A stretch of DNA of 64,000 nt from Fasciola hepatica (GCA_948099385.1 CANUEZ040000199.1:1622001-1686000); one strand, 5' to 3'; positions 34,521 to 48,818 are shown, counted from the stretch's first letter. Program-made: numbers and translations. The notes: a model not told the origin generated them from the letters alone.

Positions 34521-37500
34521 AACCCTGGGGGTTGCCTGCTTGGGGATCCTCATGGTTGAGCAGTCCATTGGCAGCTTTTTGTGCCATTTTATTCTGGGGA
34601 CTTGGAAAAGATTTTAATGGCCTCGGATCACCCAGCCCATCTATCTATGCCCCTTGGTTTACCAGGATGGAAGAAGTTGTCATGGAATTCTCAAGAAGCT
34701 TAGTTCTTCTCATGTGGCTTGCACCGCTGCCGATCGCGGGTTAACAGGGTTCACTGGCTGCAAAAACAAAGCTCCAATTCAAAAAAGTGCAAAACCCGGA
34801 CGATGGCGTTTCCAAGTCAAGTGCAACCCCCTCGGTGCGACCCAATACTTTCCTAGGACTGGAGTGTTTTCGGTTTAACCTGTGTTAGCCGTACGGCTCA
34901 AGCCACGGATTACCCAGCTTGTGATGCTGATTCTGGCTTTCTAGTACGTCATCCCACGTAAGAAGGGCTATTTGAGGAGACTCCTGAGACTCTGTCCCTA
35001 GCCCCCTTTATCTAGGCAGTCTGCGGGAGGCAGCCAGGCACTGCCTGGGATGAGCTGAATCTAAAACAAATAACCTAAGGATTTATCTACGCGGTTTGGA
35101 GATGAACCAAGGTCACCCTGATGGGATGGAACCTTAGGCAATGAGGAGATGCCAATTACTTGCTTCTCCTCTCCGCAAGGACAGATTTGTCATCAAAACG
35201 ATCAAAAATATATAAGAAATTTGGAGAAGAAATCACAGCCCAACAGGTCTCAGCTGTAATCATAATGCAACTTTCTGAGGTCCTGGAGGCTTTTTGAACT
35301 AATACTTCACTAAAAAACGATGAAACTTATCGCGTCCGAAAGCTCTGCCTCGGTTTGCAGTGTCCCAATGATGTTTCCGACACTGGGAATTCCAACCTCT
35401 TGATTCGTAACTACCTCAGACGGGCAGTCTAGGGCTAAAGTAGAACCGCGGTAGTGCTCTAAGGCCTCACCTGCTTGTAGCAGGATAACTCCACCCTAAC
35501 CGATCATTTCAGAAGATATATCATGTTGATTTCTCTTCAGAAAAATACATGAGTTAGCTTTGGAAATACCTCAGGGCCAAAACTGTTAGCATGGTAAGGG
35601 TACCAACAGGCTGCTTACAATAAAGAGATCATAGGACCGAAACGCAAATTTCATGAGGATACCAACATTTCATCTCCACTAAAAAGGCTGCTACATGTTA
35701 ATTAGCTTCGGGAAGAAAGCCTGCCAAGATGAAAACTCATTGAAGAATTCTCCGGAGGCCTTAATTGGGGATAGCTGGCCCCGGACCGAGTGCTGCAAAG
35801 ATCGCGTTGTCCGGTGTCTATAAGGAGGACAACAATGGCTTAAGTCTGCGATGTTTGGGCGGGGGCAACATGAATCATCGGCGTCCGTATTGATCAGCAA
35901 TTGAGGGAAGCTGGATCTGAAAATGATGCAAGATAGGCGAGTTGCACGTGGACATCAAGCCGCACTCGCCGCCGTCACTAGCCGCCTTGGAACTTTGGCT
36001 GGGGAACGAAGGTGCTAAGGGAAACGGGAAGATGACAGCTGCCGTCGGGGGGCCAAATATGCCACGATATTAACACCTTGCTCGCGGCCAGCCATCTCTG
36101 AACGATAATCTAGTCCGCTAAAGTGGGTACTTTGCTTCTTGCCAAGGAGCAACCAAAACGTGGCACCGTCAGCCAATCTGGCTGCAAAACACCCGAATGG
36201 TTTCTTTTAGTTCCGCAATGCTATCTCCAGTGCGCCACTGACAGGGTGGGGCGTCATGACCAGGAAAAGTCAGACGACGGTTGCGTGGGATGGGCTTTGG
36301 CGATGTAACAGTTGAATCGCGGGTCGAAACAGCTCCGATGGATGGTGTGGTGGAGGTCAAGATACACGGCGTCATGTGATTGTGCGGCCTGCCAGCTGGG
36401 TACCATTCCACTTTCCTGTCTTTCTGAATGGTGACTGGTTTAGAGCTGGTAAGGCTTGCAGAATAGGCAGGGGTATTCTATGGACCCAAATCTCTTGAAA
36501 AATGGTGTCGTTCACTTGGTTTCAAGCCAGGAAGTACTACCTGTTGAGCGTAAGCTGAGGCTGCTTTTGACCTCAGAGTTCAATTAAAGCGAACTGCCCC
36601 CAGAGCGCTTTCTCTGCTGGTTTCTCGGTTTTTTGAATCACTGTCTCCCCACTTTCTTCGCGGGGAACTCAGACGGACTGCGACCGGAGGGGTTTTCCCT
36701 GTCAACGGCGATATCAAAGAGGAGTGCCTGAGAAAAGGGTAAATATTTGACGCGCTCAATGGTTTTGCCCCAGGTAAAAATACTGTTTCTATTAGTGCGA
36801 ATTACTTTTAATGTTAGGTGGGAGAAAGAAGGTGATTTAAAGAAAACCCCAAATACTATCAACGGATTTATAGCGGTTGTGGTTAGACGTGCGAAATTAG
36901 GACCAAACTTACCCAGACTAGTTTTGCAAAGGTCGAAGTTTAATAGAGCCCACCCATTTTGTGGTTTGCTAAGCAGTCCATGCGATACTCGCCGTCAACA
37001 TGAAACCATCTAAGATACCAATGATGAAACTGAAGTAAACGGAGAAGCGTGATTCGATGGAAAGGCAAAAGGGTACATACAATGGAAGCAAATGCAAAAC
37101 TAATGGTATGAAACAAACTCAAAACAGTCCACCTATTTTGAAGCCGGAACTTGAGTGGCAGAAATTCAGTATTGGCGGGAGTGTTCAGTCTGGTTTAGTT
37201 TGACAGCAGGCAGTAGAATCAACGAAGACGATGCAGGAGGGTTGCCCAGCCACGCCAGTAAGTGGTAAGAATCGAAAATGAAGCAGAATGTAGCCAGTCC
37301 ACACAATGGCCAAAGCCGGGAAAAGATTGGTTTGTATTTTATACGGATCTGAATGCAAAACCACAAAACTTACGAATATTTAATAAAATCAGGTTTGCGG
37401 GCGAATAGGCTTAACAGTGAAAGAGGTTCAACATCCCGTGGTCCAAGCGCAGGGGTCAGAAAAGGTTCAAGGCCAAATTTGAGTTCCTCAGGTACGGAAA

Positions 37501-38374
37501 TGAACCTGAAAAGAGTTGTGTATAGAAACGATCGGCAAAATAAACTTCGAATAGTAAATTCACAAAGCATGTAGAAAGATTAGTGAAGATACCAAAGGCA
37601 AGTTTCTCGACCATTGTCGATAAGCACTCGCAAGAACATGGTTATGAAGTACAACATTATTCGATAAGATGAACTGTATTCGGACTCCAAGAGTAGCGTT
37701 TGAAAATGCCAGCAAAATCGACAAGGCTATCAAGGGTCTGAATGGGCTAAACTGGCAACCGTTTGCACGGCAAAGACGAGCCGGTTTCGAACTTTAGTTT
37801 GGCAACGGCAACCCAAGGGAATTTCAGATAGAGCTTCGATACAAAGTGCTGAAGACGCATTATGTACAAAATTAAAGCAAGCCTGGAATGACGGGGGCTT
37901 AACTGGGTTTAGTAAACGGAGTAGGTTATGGATAGGTAGACAGGAAAAGATTGCATGACAAAGCACAGGGGACACCTACGAATGTGAACAAAACAGCGCT
38001 CTATGAGAAGGTGAGTTTGCTTTCAAGGTCAGTACTGCGTAGCATTCAGAGAAGAGGAAGCACAACTGAAAGAAGCTGGATCAGTTAAGAATTACTGATA
38101 ATGATAAAGGTCTACTTCTCAACCGTGATCCAGAATCGCGCGTGAATGCACGATCGTGGTGTACGAACTTACTCAGTAAGATGAAGAACTTCGAAAATTT
38201 TAAGAGTAATAGCACTGTCTAGTAACAAGAGAATAAAGAAGAAACGAGTTTCAAGTGAAGTAAAGTAGCAAAGGTTTACAAGGTAAGCATGACTCAGTTT
38301 CGAATCGATTGCGGGCAACAGCAAATAGTCGGTCAGACGTGCGATCGACGAGGCGAATGTTATCTTGGAACAAA
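33451..38374. repeat. Segmental direct repeat, copy 1 (4,924 bp)
   Basis: Matches 59,077-64,000 base for base at a constant offset of 25,626, so there are no indels. I found substitutions at 33,826/59,452 and 36,907/62,533 and few if any others. It contains the first two thirds of the CACTA-like transposase and about 3.9 kb of unassigned DNA. The true right end lies beyond the window in copy 2. Confidence 0.97.
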
Positions 38375-41079
38375 GTTCATTATTTACAAGGATGATACCT
38401 ACTCAGGTTCACTAGAAAAGTAACCGCTGACTAGACAAACAAGCAGGTGAGAATTGTGCTTAAGCGACCATGCTCGTGCGGGATGCTGCCTACTGCCTCT
38501 AACTTGAAGATTACGGGGGCATTTATGAATACGAAAAAATAACAGTGTCTCCTGAAACAGGTGAGATAATTTCTAGGATTAATAACAAGTATCATTTAAG
38601 GATGAGATTTCAAAACTTGTAGAAAAAGGAAGAAGTTCGAAGGAGGGAGGTGATAATTCACAAGTGAAAAACCGTGTGCATGAGAGATGAAATAACGCTA
38701 GGGAATGGTGAAGACTTTTGCCTATGTAAAGGCCTCGTTATGCTGACAGAATGAAAAATATAGCAATTTGCCGGGACTACTAAAGCTACCTTGGAAACAT
38801 AATCTGGTAGTATAGCTGAGGGCTCACTATGCTTTATGTTCTCCTGTCCATCACTCAGGGGCATTTCAGGAAGGAGAGGGGCTTCTCCGAGCCTGGACCA
38901 TTTGCCACTGGATTAGGTGCCTTCGCACGACAGTCGACTTGGCTTCGATACAAGAAGCCAGTTGTTGAGAAGCTGCCAGTAAACCTCAGCGGAACATGAG
39001 GACAGTACCCGCAGTGCGCGTGTATGACCCTTGATAACCCAATAATATTCGGTGGTCGGAAGTTTGCTCGGTTGTACCCGAGTGAAAAGGGAGACAAGCC
39101 TTCTGCGGGATTTACTACAGCCAGGTGGTACTACGATTGGGAGGTTCGAAGTGTGCGCGTGAGAGGCAGGGTAGCAAGTGAATGTAAACCTGGTAGTGCC
39201 CAACCGGCGCCAGTAGGTAAGGCTGGTCATGAGCCAGACAGTGAGCGCAGAAGGTGCAATCCGCCATCCCAGTCAAGCCTTCACATCAATGCAAACCTTT
39301 CGCTCTCCCCCCATGTGTGCCGGCTGAAGCTGTGGGTCTGGTCGCGTCTCTGAAGTTTGGGATTGAAATCGTGTACATTGTCCGATTCATCAGCCCGAGG
39401 CCTCTGCTGAGGTGAAGGCAGGCAGTACTGGGATCGTTCAAAAGTCATCGAACCTATACAGAGTAATTTGGGAGTATTAAAGAGAAGTAATAGGGAGATG
39501 CAGTCTGAGCAGTCCCCAGCTGGGGATCAAAGATTATCGGAAAAAGAGTAATATGAGGATGAATCCATTCAAGTTACAGGACAAGCTTCAAAGCACAAGC
39601 AGCTACAGCATATGGTACGGGGACAGACTTGCTAAGCGAACTTATGACCAACAAAGAGGAGTATATATAGAGCAAGTGTGTAGCCTGCAAGTAAAATCGG
39701 AAGGGAAACAGGGGACTGGGAGATTTCGTGGTGAGAGGAAGCGAACCGTCACGACTACAGGTTGGGTTCAGCTACGGAGGCAAATCAGGGGAAGGTACTA
39801 GCAAGAGGAAGCTTACAACCCGTAACGGGGTCAAAGGCTTATGTGACAAGACCTAACGTAGCTGGAGGCCACAGTGGGAGGATGAAGATCAAATCGGTGC
39901 AAGGTAGTGGCTAAGCTGTGGTTGTGAGACAGGGGACAAAGAGAATGGTGAAACCTTGAAAGAGTAGGGGACGCAGAGTTCAGTAGTTAGATGAGGAGAT
40001 AACCAGGGAACCCAGATTAAGGAAAGAAACTAATACCGGAAGTGGTGGGAAAGATGGGCCTTCCGTGCTTTTAATAACACGTACTAACTTGTTTCCGAGA
40101 GTAGCCTACGGAAAGGGCAACAAGCCGAAATTTCCGGAGCTCGCCAATGGGGGGCAAAAGTCAGTGAAATAGGCGAAAGATGATTTGTAGGGAAGCAGTG
40201 TCATTCATGTCTACATCTTGGAGTAACACCAAAAGCGACGCTAGCTTCGAGAGTGAAAGGTTCGACAGTCCGCAAGCGCAGTAGTAGAAAGTGTGTCTTT
40301 TATTTTGCGGAATACAAACGCCCTACAGCAAGCGGACAAAGAAAAAACAACCCTGCGGCATCCAGCAGCAAGCAAACTGCCTAGATTTAGTTGCTAATTG
40401 GTTATGTTTGTCCAAAATACCCTTCGGCCATCAATTTACGCATTCTAATCCAGTCACATCCAGGTGGCTACAAACCCATATGGTAGGGAAAAAATAAGAG
40501 GAATATAATCGTGTTGAGGCTATGGAAGGTAGGAAGAAAGAAAAAGGGGCGGTGAGACTTAAGGAATGTAAGAGCAGCAAGACTCCGTAACGAGGTCGCG
40601 ACTGGTCTTAGAGTAACCAATCTGTAGAATGAAAGATAATTCCTCAAAACTAGCTCGAGGATATTGTCAACGAGTGAACTGAATGGCTTCGTAACTGCAG
40701 ATAGAGTTCAGCTAATGAGCCGCTCCTCGTAAAAGAACTGAGACTGAGTATCTCGTCCGATTTCGCAGAGATAGTACTGGAAGCTTACACGGTGAGACTG
40801 AAAGTAGAAGAAAAGCTAGATGAGCAGGACGATGTCATGAGCATAGAGATAGTGATCTTGCTGTTACGATGGGACGGAGGACAGAGAAGATGGTAAAGCT
40901 GTGAGAAAGTGAGACAGGTAAGGAAGAGTAGTTATATGATGACGTGGAAGGATTTCCAGCATGCTTCCTTCATCAGAACACACGGGACTCTTGAATAGTT
41001 TGTGGATTAAGGTGGACCAAGCTGAAATATTTTCAAGCAAACTCAAGTCAGAAGGGAAGACCGTTGCGGGAAGAACTTA
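34521..41079. other. No recognised gene; upstream part shared by the duplication
   Basis: Short open stretches only, none with a known domain. 37,555-37,650 (+) encodes FTKHVERLVK, weakly like the fragment at 19.1 kb. 38,375-41,079 is purine-rich on the plus strand (many AAG, GAA, GGA) and unusually poor in long frames. The 5' end of the CACTA-like element should lie somewhere after 34,520 but I cannot define it. Confidence 0.4.
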
Positions 41080-41564
41080 TTGCAGACTTTCTGTACTGCG
41101 CCTTCTTGATATTGGTTCCGTTCAGTAAGGTCTTTACGTTACGGAAATGTCCAAACCGGTTGAACATGCACATCGTTGTACTGCCGGCAAAACCAGTTGG
41201 CTCCAAAAACTGCGCGTCGAAGGTATCGTTTGAAGGTCAAAATTTGCAAAGCCGCACCGCCTAAACAAACGCATATTTACTGACGAAATCATCGAGGGCT
41301 TTTTGCATCGCCTTGTCGTTCATAGAGCCGGTTCTGGGACATTCTGTTCCAGCGTGAATCCAGTCCACTCTTTAAAGGTCATACTAAGCTGCAACTGACT
41401 GCTTTCTCTGGCAGCTTGTTCCAAAATTCTGCAATCGTATTTTCTGAAAAACGGGCAATGTATCTGGCCCTGAGCTTACACGTCTTAGCCAAAGATGCTC
41501 TTCTTGGTGCGGCACTCAGGAACAGGAACGAACAGATCACCCATGTCTGGAACTTACGGGCCAT
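41080..41564 (-). pseudogene. LINE E C-terminus and 3' UTR
   Basis: 41,564-41,379 encodes LRARYIARFSENTIAEFWNK followed by LPEKAVSCSLV, the W-N-x-LP-E-x-V motif at the end of CR1-like LINE proteins. The sequence after it, at 41,290-41,180, is shared with 45,890-45,990 (both have AAACTGCGCGT followed by similar text), so it is the 3' UTR of the same family. RT is not seen upstream. Confidence 0.5.
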
Positions 41565-41599
41565 TGATGGTCTTCAACAACTACAAAAAGATGCTCCAA

Positions 41600-44500
41600 G
41601 AACACCGCCATAATTTGGATTCATGAAAGCGCTCTATTATATTCATACCTTTTGTGTTTTGAACCACCCATCTATCCATGCACCAGCCTTTTTTATTAGC
41701 AGCCAACGTGCAGTTTTTTCAGTACTGGTTTGGACCCATGTGACTCATTTGCTCGTCTTTTTCACGCCATGAACTCCGCTGTTGTTTTAAGTCTTTTTGG
41801 CCGCGAATTTCAAGGACCGTAAATATTTTTGAAGTCGTTTATTTCACAGTCCATTATCGTAAAAATTACAACTCAATATTATTTTTCTTGGGGATCCGCG
41901 TGAATTGGCTAGGCATCGCCCAGAAATGCTGTACATCTGGAACTCTTCTATATGTTAACCGGGTCTCTACGGCATGCTTAAGAGAGGAGGCCAAGATCTT
42001 CTAGACCTTGGGCAAAAAGCTTTCCCCCCTGGTTGATGATCGCTCCTGAGGCGAGCAGCTGCAGCATTTCTAGGAATTCTGTATCAATACGATAAAACAG
42101 AGCACATGTCTGCACGCAGTGCCAAGGTGGAGGCTGCGGCGTCCTGAGGATAAATGGGCCTTAATGTGTAAATTCTTAGACAAGGGTTATTAAGGACAAA
42201 TAAAACCAATAAAAGCGTAGCTTCTGGCGGCTTTTAGGTTGTTTAATGCCGCAGACCTGTTGGCTGTTTGTCTGCTTGCTGTAAGAACAGCTGGTTTCTG
42301 CAAAATCAGAAACTCGCTTGTGATTGCTTGCATGCGAACGAACGAATCCAAGCTTCCGCAGCTGCTATGGTGTCGGTTTCGCTTTGGTAAATAAAAGTGA
42401 TCGGAACAGTTACAACTTGAGCCGCCACTGACTCCGATGATCCGGCGCGAAGAATAGAATTGCCTGAGGATTACTATTGCCGGCATCAACCAAACAATGG
42501 GGTCACGAGTAAATTTCCGATCACAGTCCAGTGAGAAGCGAAACTTTCTTGTGACACAACGCTAATAATAACTTAAATTATTAGTCCAGTACATTGCACA
42601 ATTCCCGAATAGTGAGCTATCTGGCCGTTGTCGTTATCAAGAGGTACCGAAATGTAGTGTGTCCTCGGAAACAAAAACAAATAAAACAAAAGCTTATGAC
42701 GTTGTAGAGGATAACTAAGCAGCCGCGGCTATGTCTCAGGTTACCAAGACAGCCGTTTACTTTTTCTAAGCGGGAAGCAATCGAAATAATGGATACACAC
42801 AAAGGGGTCGAGAGTTAGCACAACAAGACTGGCTAACTGCCCATGGGAAGCAACCAGCTGGGAGGACAGTTAGTTGTATACATGTAAAGCAGTATGCAAG
42901 CTGAGACTGACTCCAGTATGACTGGGATTGATGCACGCGTGAGTGAGTGCGTGTACTTAGCAAGTGAATCATAACAGAGGACCGATTAGTGTAGAAATTC
43001 AGGATTCACACGAAGTGGTCTAAGTCACAAAGAGTTGTATGTGTTGGTCAAACGAAAGGAGAGCAGTCCACATGTACACAAAAACACTGGGTCAGAGCTC
43101 TGTGCCCAGATGACAAAGGACAAGTCCGAACCTCTATCGGTATGCTACGTGATCATTAAGATCGGCATGAACCAAGCCACGCGTCGAGCGCCTAACTGAG
43201 GGAAAAGAGCGAATGCTAACGGGATCGAAGCTTGCCCGTAAGGGGTGGAAAAACAGACAAAGCAAAGTAAGCACATGATTCTGGAGAACAATATCAACCG
43301 TCACAACGGTTTATTTTCATGAAGTCTAGCTCATGGTAAGACGCTTTATAAAATATAACGGGTGATGGGGATCAGACTTCTCAGGATGATTAGAAAAATT
43401 CGTGCACTCGAAGAGGCGTGGTAGAATTTCCTCTTGATCCTCTCCGAAAATCCCTTTCCGCTAATTTGGCTGGCTTTTCTACCAAATAACCGAGGGGCTT
43501 TCCTACTCTCGATTATGACGGAAAAGTTTCACAAGTTAATATCTACTGCACAAAAGCATGTAACTTATTCCAGGCGGAAGTTCGACTATTTTGACAACGG
43601 AATAAAACTAATTTGGTCACTAGTTGTGCGGAACGATTAAATGTAAAATTCAAAGTCAGACTTGTGGGGTGCTCAGGCGCACTATCAAGCCCCTATATAT
43701 ATCAGCGTAAATGTTACCGCTTGCTTGCACAATGTATTGAGTTCTTGTTCGCCGAGTTTCCTACGGTTTTTGCGGATAAAGCCAGCCTAATTTCCACCGA
43801 AAACGATGGACCCAGTACAATACAAAACTAACAATAAGATATAGCGCAATCAAAATAGGCCGTGAAACGAACCAATTATAGAAACTTTTGTGGCCATGTT
43901 TCTTGTAATATTAGAATACCAGGTTGAGGCTGTAAGTAAGCTTCAAAATTCATCGTAAAAAACGGGATAGTAAAACACGCAACAAAGAGGAAATCGAACG
44001 ATTTCATTACAAAGTGGAATGTTCCAGCTTTCGGTTTTGTAATAAGTACGTGAAAACAATACCCTGCAAACTCAGTAAACGTTTCCTGCGAGGACTAGAA
44101 ACCTTTCGCTATGAGGCTCCCGATTTTGAGTTCCTTCTGAACCATTCGAGCTAAAAGTGGAACCGTTTCTGGTTTCTGCTTTCGTGCCGGTGCCATGGAA
44201 AAATGAAACTGAACATGCTCTCAGGGTTGTTCGAGAAGAACACGCCAAGTCCAGAAAGCTTGGGGAATAAATTAGACATAAGCGCAGACTCGATCTTGTG
44301 CAGCTCTCGGAAACATTCCCCAACAGTTTTTGTTTCTCAGCCTTTACTTCAGCTGGCGTACGAGGTCTTTGGTCTCCACATGGTTTTCTCATTACCTAAG
44401 AAATAAATTTACCCCGGTTTGCGTTAGTTATCCTGTACGCTGGCTATAGACAGTGCAGTTTGCTGCACACCAAGATTTCCCCCTTTTGATTTCAAGGTGC

Positions 44501-45818
44501 TGGCCTTTTGACAAGGTGGTTTTATGGAGCCCTTGGCAATTATGTTTATTCATCCAACTATAATAGCCCCTCAAGCTTATTGGGCTCCAATTTTTGCATA
44601 TACGGTTAACTTCCGTTTTCCGGCTGATGCCTTTAAGCCTATCAGATAGCACGACGAGCATCTGAAACTGGAGCCTATGTAAGGTTGGCAGTTGCAATTA
44701 GTGTTTTGACCTGGGTAAACTTTTCAATGGGTGTGTTGAGCGGTATCAGCTGTGCTACTCCGCCCTGATCCATAAAAGGTTATAATATGCTCAGGGCATT
44801 AGAATCTTTGAGATGGATGTTTTTGCTGTGTTACTCTGGCACAGTGATGTTCCCGTAAACTACGAGGGCTACCAGATAGTAAAAGGAGCCACCACAGGAA
44901 GTTCGGTAAGATAGCTGCCACCGTCCATCACTAACAAAGCTCCCTATCGCTAACGCAAAGGGAGGATAGGCAAGGAAGGATAAGACTTTCACGAGAAAGA
45001 CGCAAAACGAGGTCGGGAAGGCCGTGGAGCTGAAGGCACACATACAGAGGATAGAATATCCAGAAAAAGGGCTCGAAAGTATGGGTCATTACCACAGTTG
45101 GTAGAAAAATCGCCGACTTCTGACTTACTGTGCAGAATTCGTGAGTAGAAAAGAGCGGGTTGGAAGAGAAGCACTCCAAGGAAGGTATCCATGTTTGAAG
45201 GGGACGAGGCTACTATTACCTCCATATACAAACAGTACCGTAGAGTGGGGCCCTGTAGTGAACCAAAGCAATGCAGCAGCAGTCCCTGATTGTCTTCTAT
45301 GCCAACGCGTACAGCGCGGACCTACTGATATAAGGGCCATCAACGGTTGGCTCTCCACATGAGAGTACAGGCGGATCACATCAGACACCCCTTCCGTTCA
45401 AAGGTTGCATATGAAATAAATCCACCATGCCCATAGTAACCGAGACTCAGACGGCCCTTTTTAATGATACCTGTATCAGGCGACAAGCCTGTTGGCCAAT
45501 CTACGCCAAAGGCAGCGGTCATCAGTTACATCCTAGCTGGACAGCGAAAGCTTGGCATTGGGGATAATGAAAGCTATACTGACTGGGCAGAAGCTTAAAT
45601 TCACCCGTGGACTTTCTTAGAGCAGATAGACGCTTAGAGACTGCGGATCCTCCGGCAGGCGGTCGAAACGGAATTAGGGAGGAAAATGGCTGCGACGTTC
45701 ATCTGGTTCAGACAGTGTCAGTAATAAGGATGAAAGCCGCCAACAGCCGTCGCATGAACACCGTCCACACAGCTGACCAGAACTAAGTTACTGGCTTCTT
45801 CGAGACAGTAGAGGGCCA
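41600..45818. other. No recognised gene
   Basis: Many short open stretches in all frames, none longer than about 106 codons and none with a motif I recognise. Composition is ordinary. Nothing further can be supported. Confidence 0.4.
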
Positions 45819-46090
45819 AGTTCAGTTCGGTTCAGCTTCCACAGGACGAAAGTGGCCGAGACCAGTAGATAGTCCCGATCGTTGTGTAGTCGGCGAGTTT
45901 CCCTGGCTCCTAAACTGCGCGTTGAACGTTTTGTCTGAAAGGCAGAATTTCCGAGGCAGCGTCACCTTCACAGACTTAAGTTCATTGACAAAAATCTAAA
46001 GGGCCAAGCAATGAGACAATAAAAGCCCCAGGCGCCTTTTGACAGCGCTACAATTACCATGCGCGGTATGGTCTTAAAGGTCCAAGAAAA
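45819..46090 (-). repeat. LINE E 3' end with GAACT-type tail
   Basis: 45,890-45,990 is similar to 41,180-41,290, the 3' UTR of the LINE E fragment. On the minus strand it ends in a pentamer run at 45,835-45,819 (CTGAACCGAACTGAACT), the expected place for a short tandem tail. Confidence 0.45.
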
Positions 46091-46319
46091 TGAAGGCAGC
46101 TTGACAGTGGGTTCCTAAAATGGGATTTCCCCTTGGAAAATAATCCTGGGGTAAAACGGCCCCAAATGGTATAGGTAAATTGGATGACCAGTTGGGGTTT
46201 TGCTGCCATACGGTACACACGTGCCTGTAACCCAAGAGGTAACTGGTGGGGAGTTACCCCCCAAAATCAATGGCTCAGCGGTAACTGGTTTCAGTTACGC
46301 GTGGTAGAAGAAGGAGCAA

Positions 46320-46640
46320 AGTGCTAGCAACCTCTTGTCTGCCCCGCCTACAGCGGCATGGAGTGGTTAGCAGGCTGGGTGGAGGAGTGCCTTCTCTTGT
46401 CAGGACCGATTATAATAGGTGGGGGCCAAGTCTACACTCACCATGTGCCCAACGTACAAACCACCGAATTTTGCATTCTCCTGGGCCGACGGCCACTAGG
46501 GATAGTCTGTGTCTATGGTGCACGGCAGAAAGAATGGAAGGGAAACTCTGAACAGTTGCAACTTTTAAAGATGGTGCTGGTTAGGTTACAGAGCTTCACC
46601 ACATTCGAAGGCGTGAGGGTTCTAGAAATAAACTGAAAGG
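46320..46640 (+). pseudogene. LINE endonuclease fragment
   Basis: The frame from 46,358 reads GGGQVYTHHVPNV, then PLGIVCVYGARQ and LQLLKMVLVRLQSF, ending RVLEIN and a stop at 46,636. This follows the order GGG-x-x-xY, (I/V)CVYR, a helix, then the GDFN motif, here changed to LEIN. It is a short, worn APE-endonuclease piece of unknown family, with nothing recognisable after it. Confidence 0.4.
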
Positions 46641-48818
46641 ATAAATGTGTCTTCAGGGGGAAATCCGGAAAGGCTCCTGTGATAAGGCTTCACAACTACC
46701 CTCTTACACGACACAAGAGGGTCAACGAGCTTTCGCGAAGAATAACATTCATCAGCGCTGAATCTGCAGGTAACCAGAAGCTGATCTGAAGTCACTTCTT
46801 TGGTGATTGAGAAATCTTCGTAGAAGGGTGAGCAAATTGTCCTGCGAGTGATATCCGCTGCAAGGCAACACACAAGAGGGTTCAGGTAGGCTAGGGAATA
46901 CTCTACAGTAGACAATGTTCAAACAAGGCTAATAGTGTAACGGCCAAAAGGCTCAGATCCGTGTCCGGGTAGACAGTGATCAACGAGTCAATGTTTGGTC
47001 CACGGAATAGTAAGCCTCACTCATCCTGGATGAAACCTCGAAGCCTCAAAGCAGTGCGCAGCCCAAGTCGATGCAGAACCCGAACCAAGAACAGGATCGC
47101 TCCTCAAATTCTGCGGTGCTATTTGTGAGTTTACATAAGTACATAATAATCATATCCTTGGCAGTGAGCATTAGTCAATATCCAGCCCAAATTAGCAAAA
47201 CTCACGACGCAAATCTGCACAAGAAGTATTGACCAAAAAGAATAAATAGAAGATACCAGTAGTGCCATCAAATGAATATAATAAGTTCTCTAAGCTTAAT
47301 TAGGCACAAAAATATTTCCTGAGTGTGGGGCCAAAAAAGTGCAACGTAGGCGAGCTTGACTGCCATGGTCCGTCGACTTGAACGAGAAGATGAAAACGAG
47401 CCGCGATAAGTTGAACTGCCTTGGGTCACTGCGACTTATCACCACAATGAATATCCACAAAGTTAACTCAAAAAGAAAGAGAAACCGAAGAAGAAAAAAA
47501 GCAAACGCCTCATCCGTAAAAAGGATGATAATCGCAAAACGGTATCACCGGGAGTAACGTGGAAAAAACTAGCCCGAAATCCGCAGAGAATATATATAAT
47601 AGTAACAAATGAGAAATTTTCATCCATTCACGACGCTATAAACGGCAGAAGCTTACGTTTCACTTGGAATTCCGGGAACTATCTGATGGATTAAAGTGGA
47701 GTGAAATGAAACCGGGAGAAGAGCTCGACAAAAGAATTTTCCCGTTGGCACCAAGAAGAACTGTCTCCGCAGCCCCAGTTCGTAGAAAGTGTTCATAGAA
47801 GGCTTTTATCTTATTACAAACGTTACACAGCGCACTACTCGTGATTCGATAACAAGACAGCGAGGCATGGAGCCCAAGCCCTGCAACTAGCAAAGCAAGA
47901 GGTTGAGGAGAAACCCAAAAATACAAAATCAAATTCCCAGCGGTTTTCAGCTTGTTTACTTTCAAATATTTCGACTAGTGAAAGGGAGACACCTTAAAAG
48001 TGCCCAATAGAAGTTTTCCCTGATGATGAAAGCAGAGTGGGAACCTCAACACCTTCTTCAGAAGCGTGCTTCTCTAGGACTGCAAGCTGGCTGCCACGGA
48101 CTCAGATGAGGGGGATGCAACTGACGCTTAAAATCTCCAGGCACATTGCTTTTATTTCCACACAACTTTTTTGAAACTCCGACGCCTGAAGTGAGTCTAC
48201 CTGTTTGAATGACGTCCCCGCATACTTAACTTGATTTTGGTTGCTTAGTCCTGTGGCATTAGAATTCGGCCTAAGATATGAGTCGTTTTGGATCACATTT
48301 GGGGCTTGCACACGGCGCGCGTTTTCCACTTTTATAATTCAGTACCGTAGAATTTTTGAAATAACCTTGTTTTGGATTTGTTATTCGTCCGGTTACAATT
48401 TTTTGTAAGGCACAGTAATTAACTGTCAAACCTCGAACGATAAAACTTTCATGATGCCAAGAAAATCGAAAATAAACGTTAGAGAAAATCATTAAATAAG
48501 GATGCAAGCCTCTAAAGCAGTTTTTGGTGGGTTTAAACCTCTGGGTATTGTAAGGTCTTTTGGCCCTCTCAGTGCTGCTTCGCATTTCACCACATTACGC
48601 AAAGTAAATGGATACTGATATCTGCAAGCTCAAAACCGGAAGTGAAACATCAGTCGACGTTTGCTAAAAAAAAATGGATGTATGGAGCCCGAGGAAAGCC
48701 GTCCAAAAAAAAGTTCAACGGAATTTCCACCTAGCTTGCTGCTGATTTAGAGGGCCACGATGATATAAGGGTACAAAAACCGACGGCGAATAAAGTCACG
48801 GTAATTTTGCTGGCCGTT
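46641..48818. other. No recognised gene
   Basis: A 97-codon minus-strand stretch (46,915-46,622), 101 codons at 47,965-47,660 and 104 codons at 48,585-48,271 have no known motif. AT-rich, otherwise unremarkable. Confidence 0.4.
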
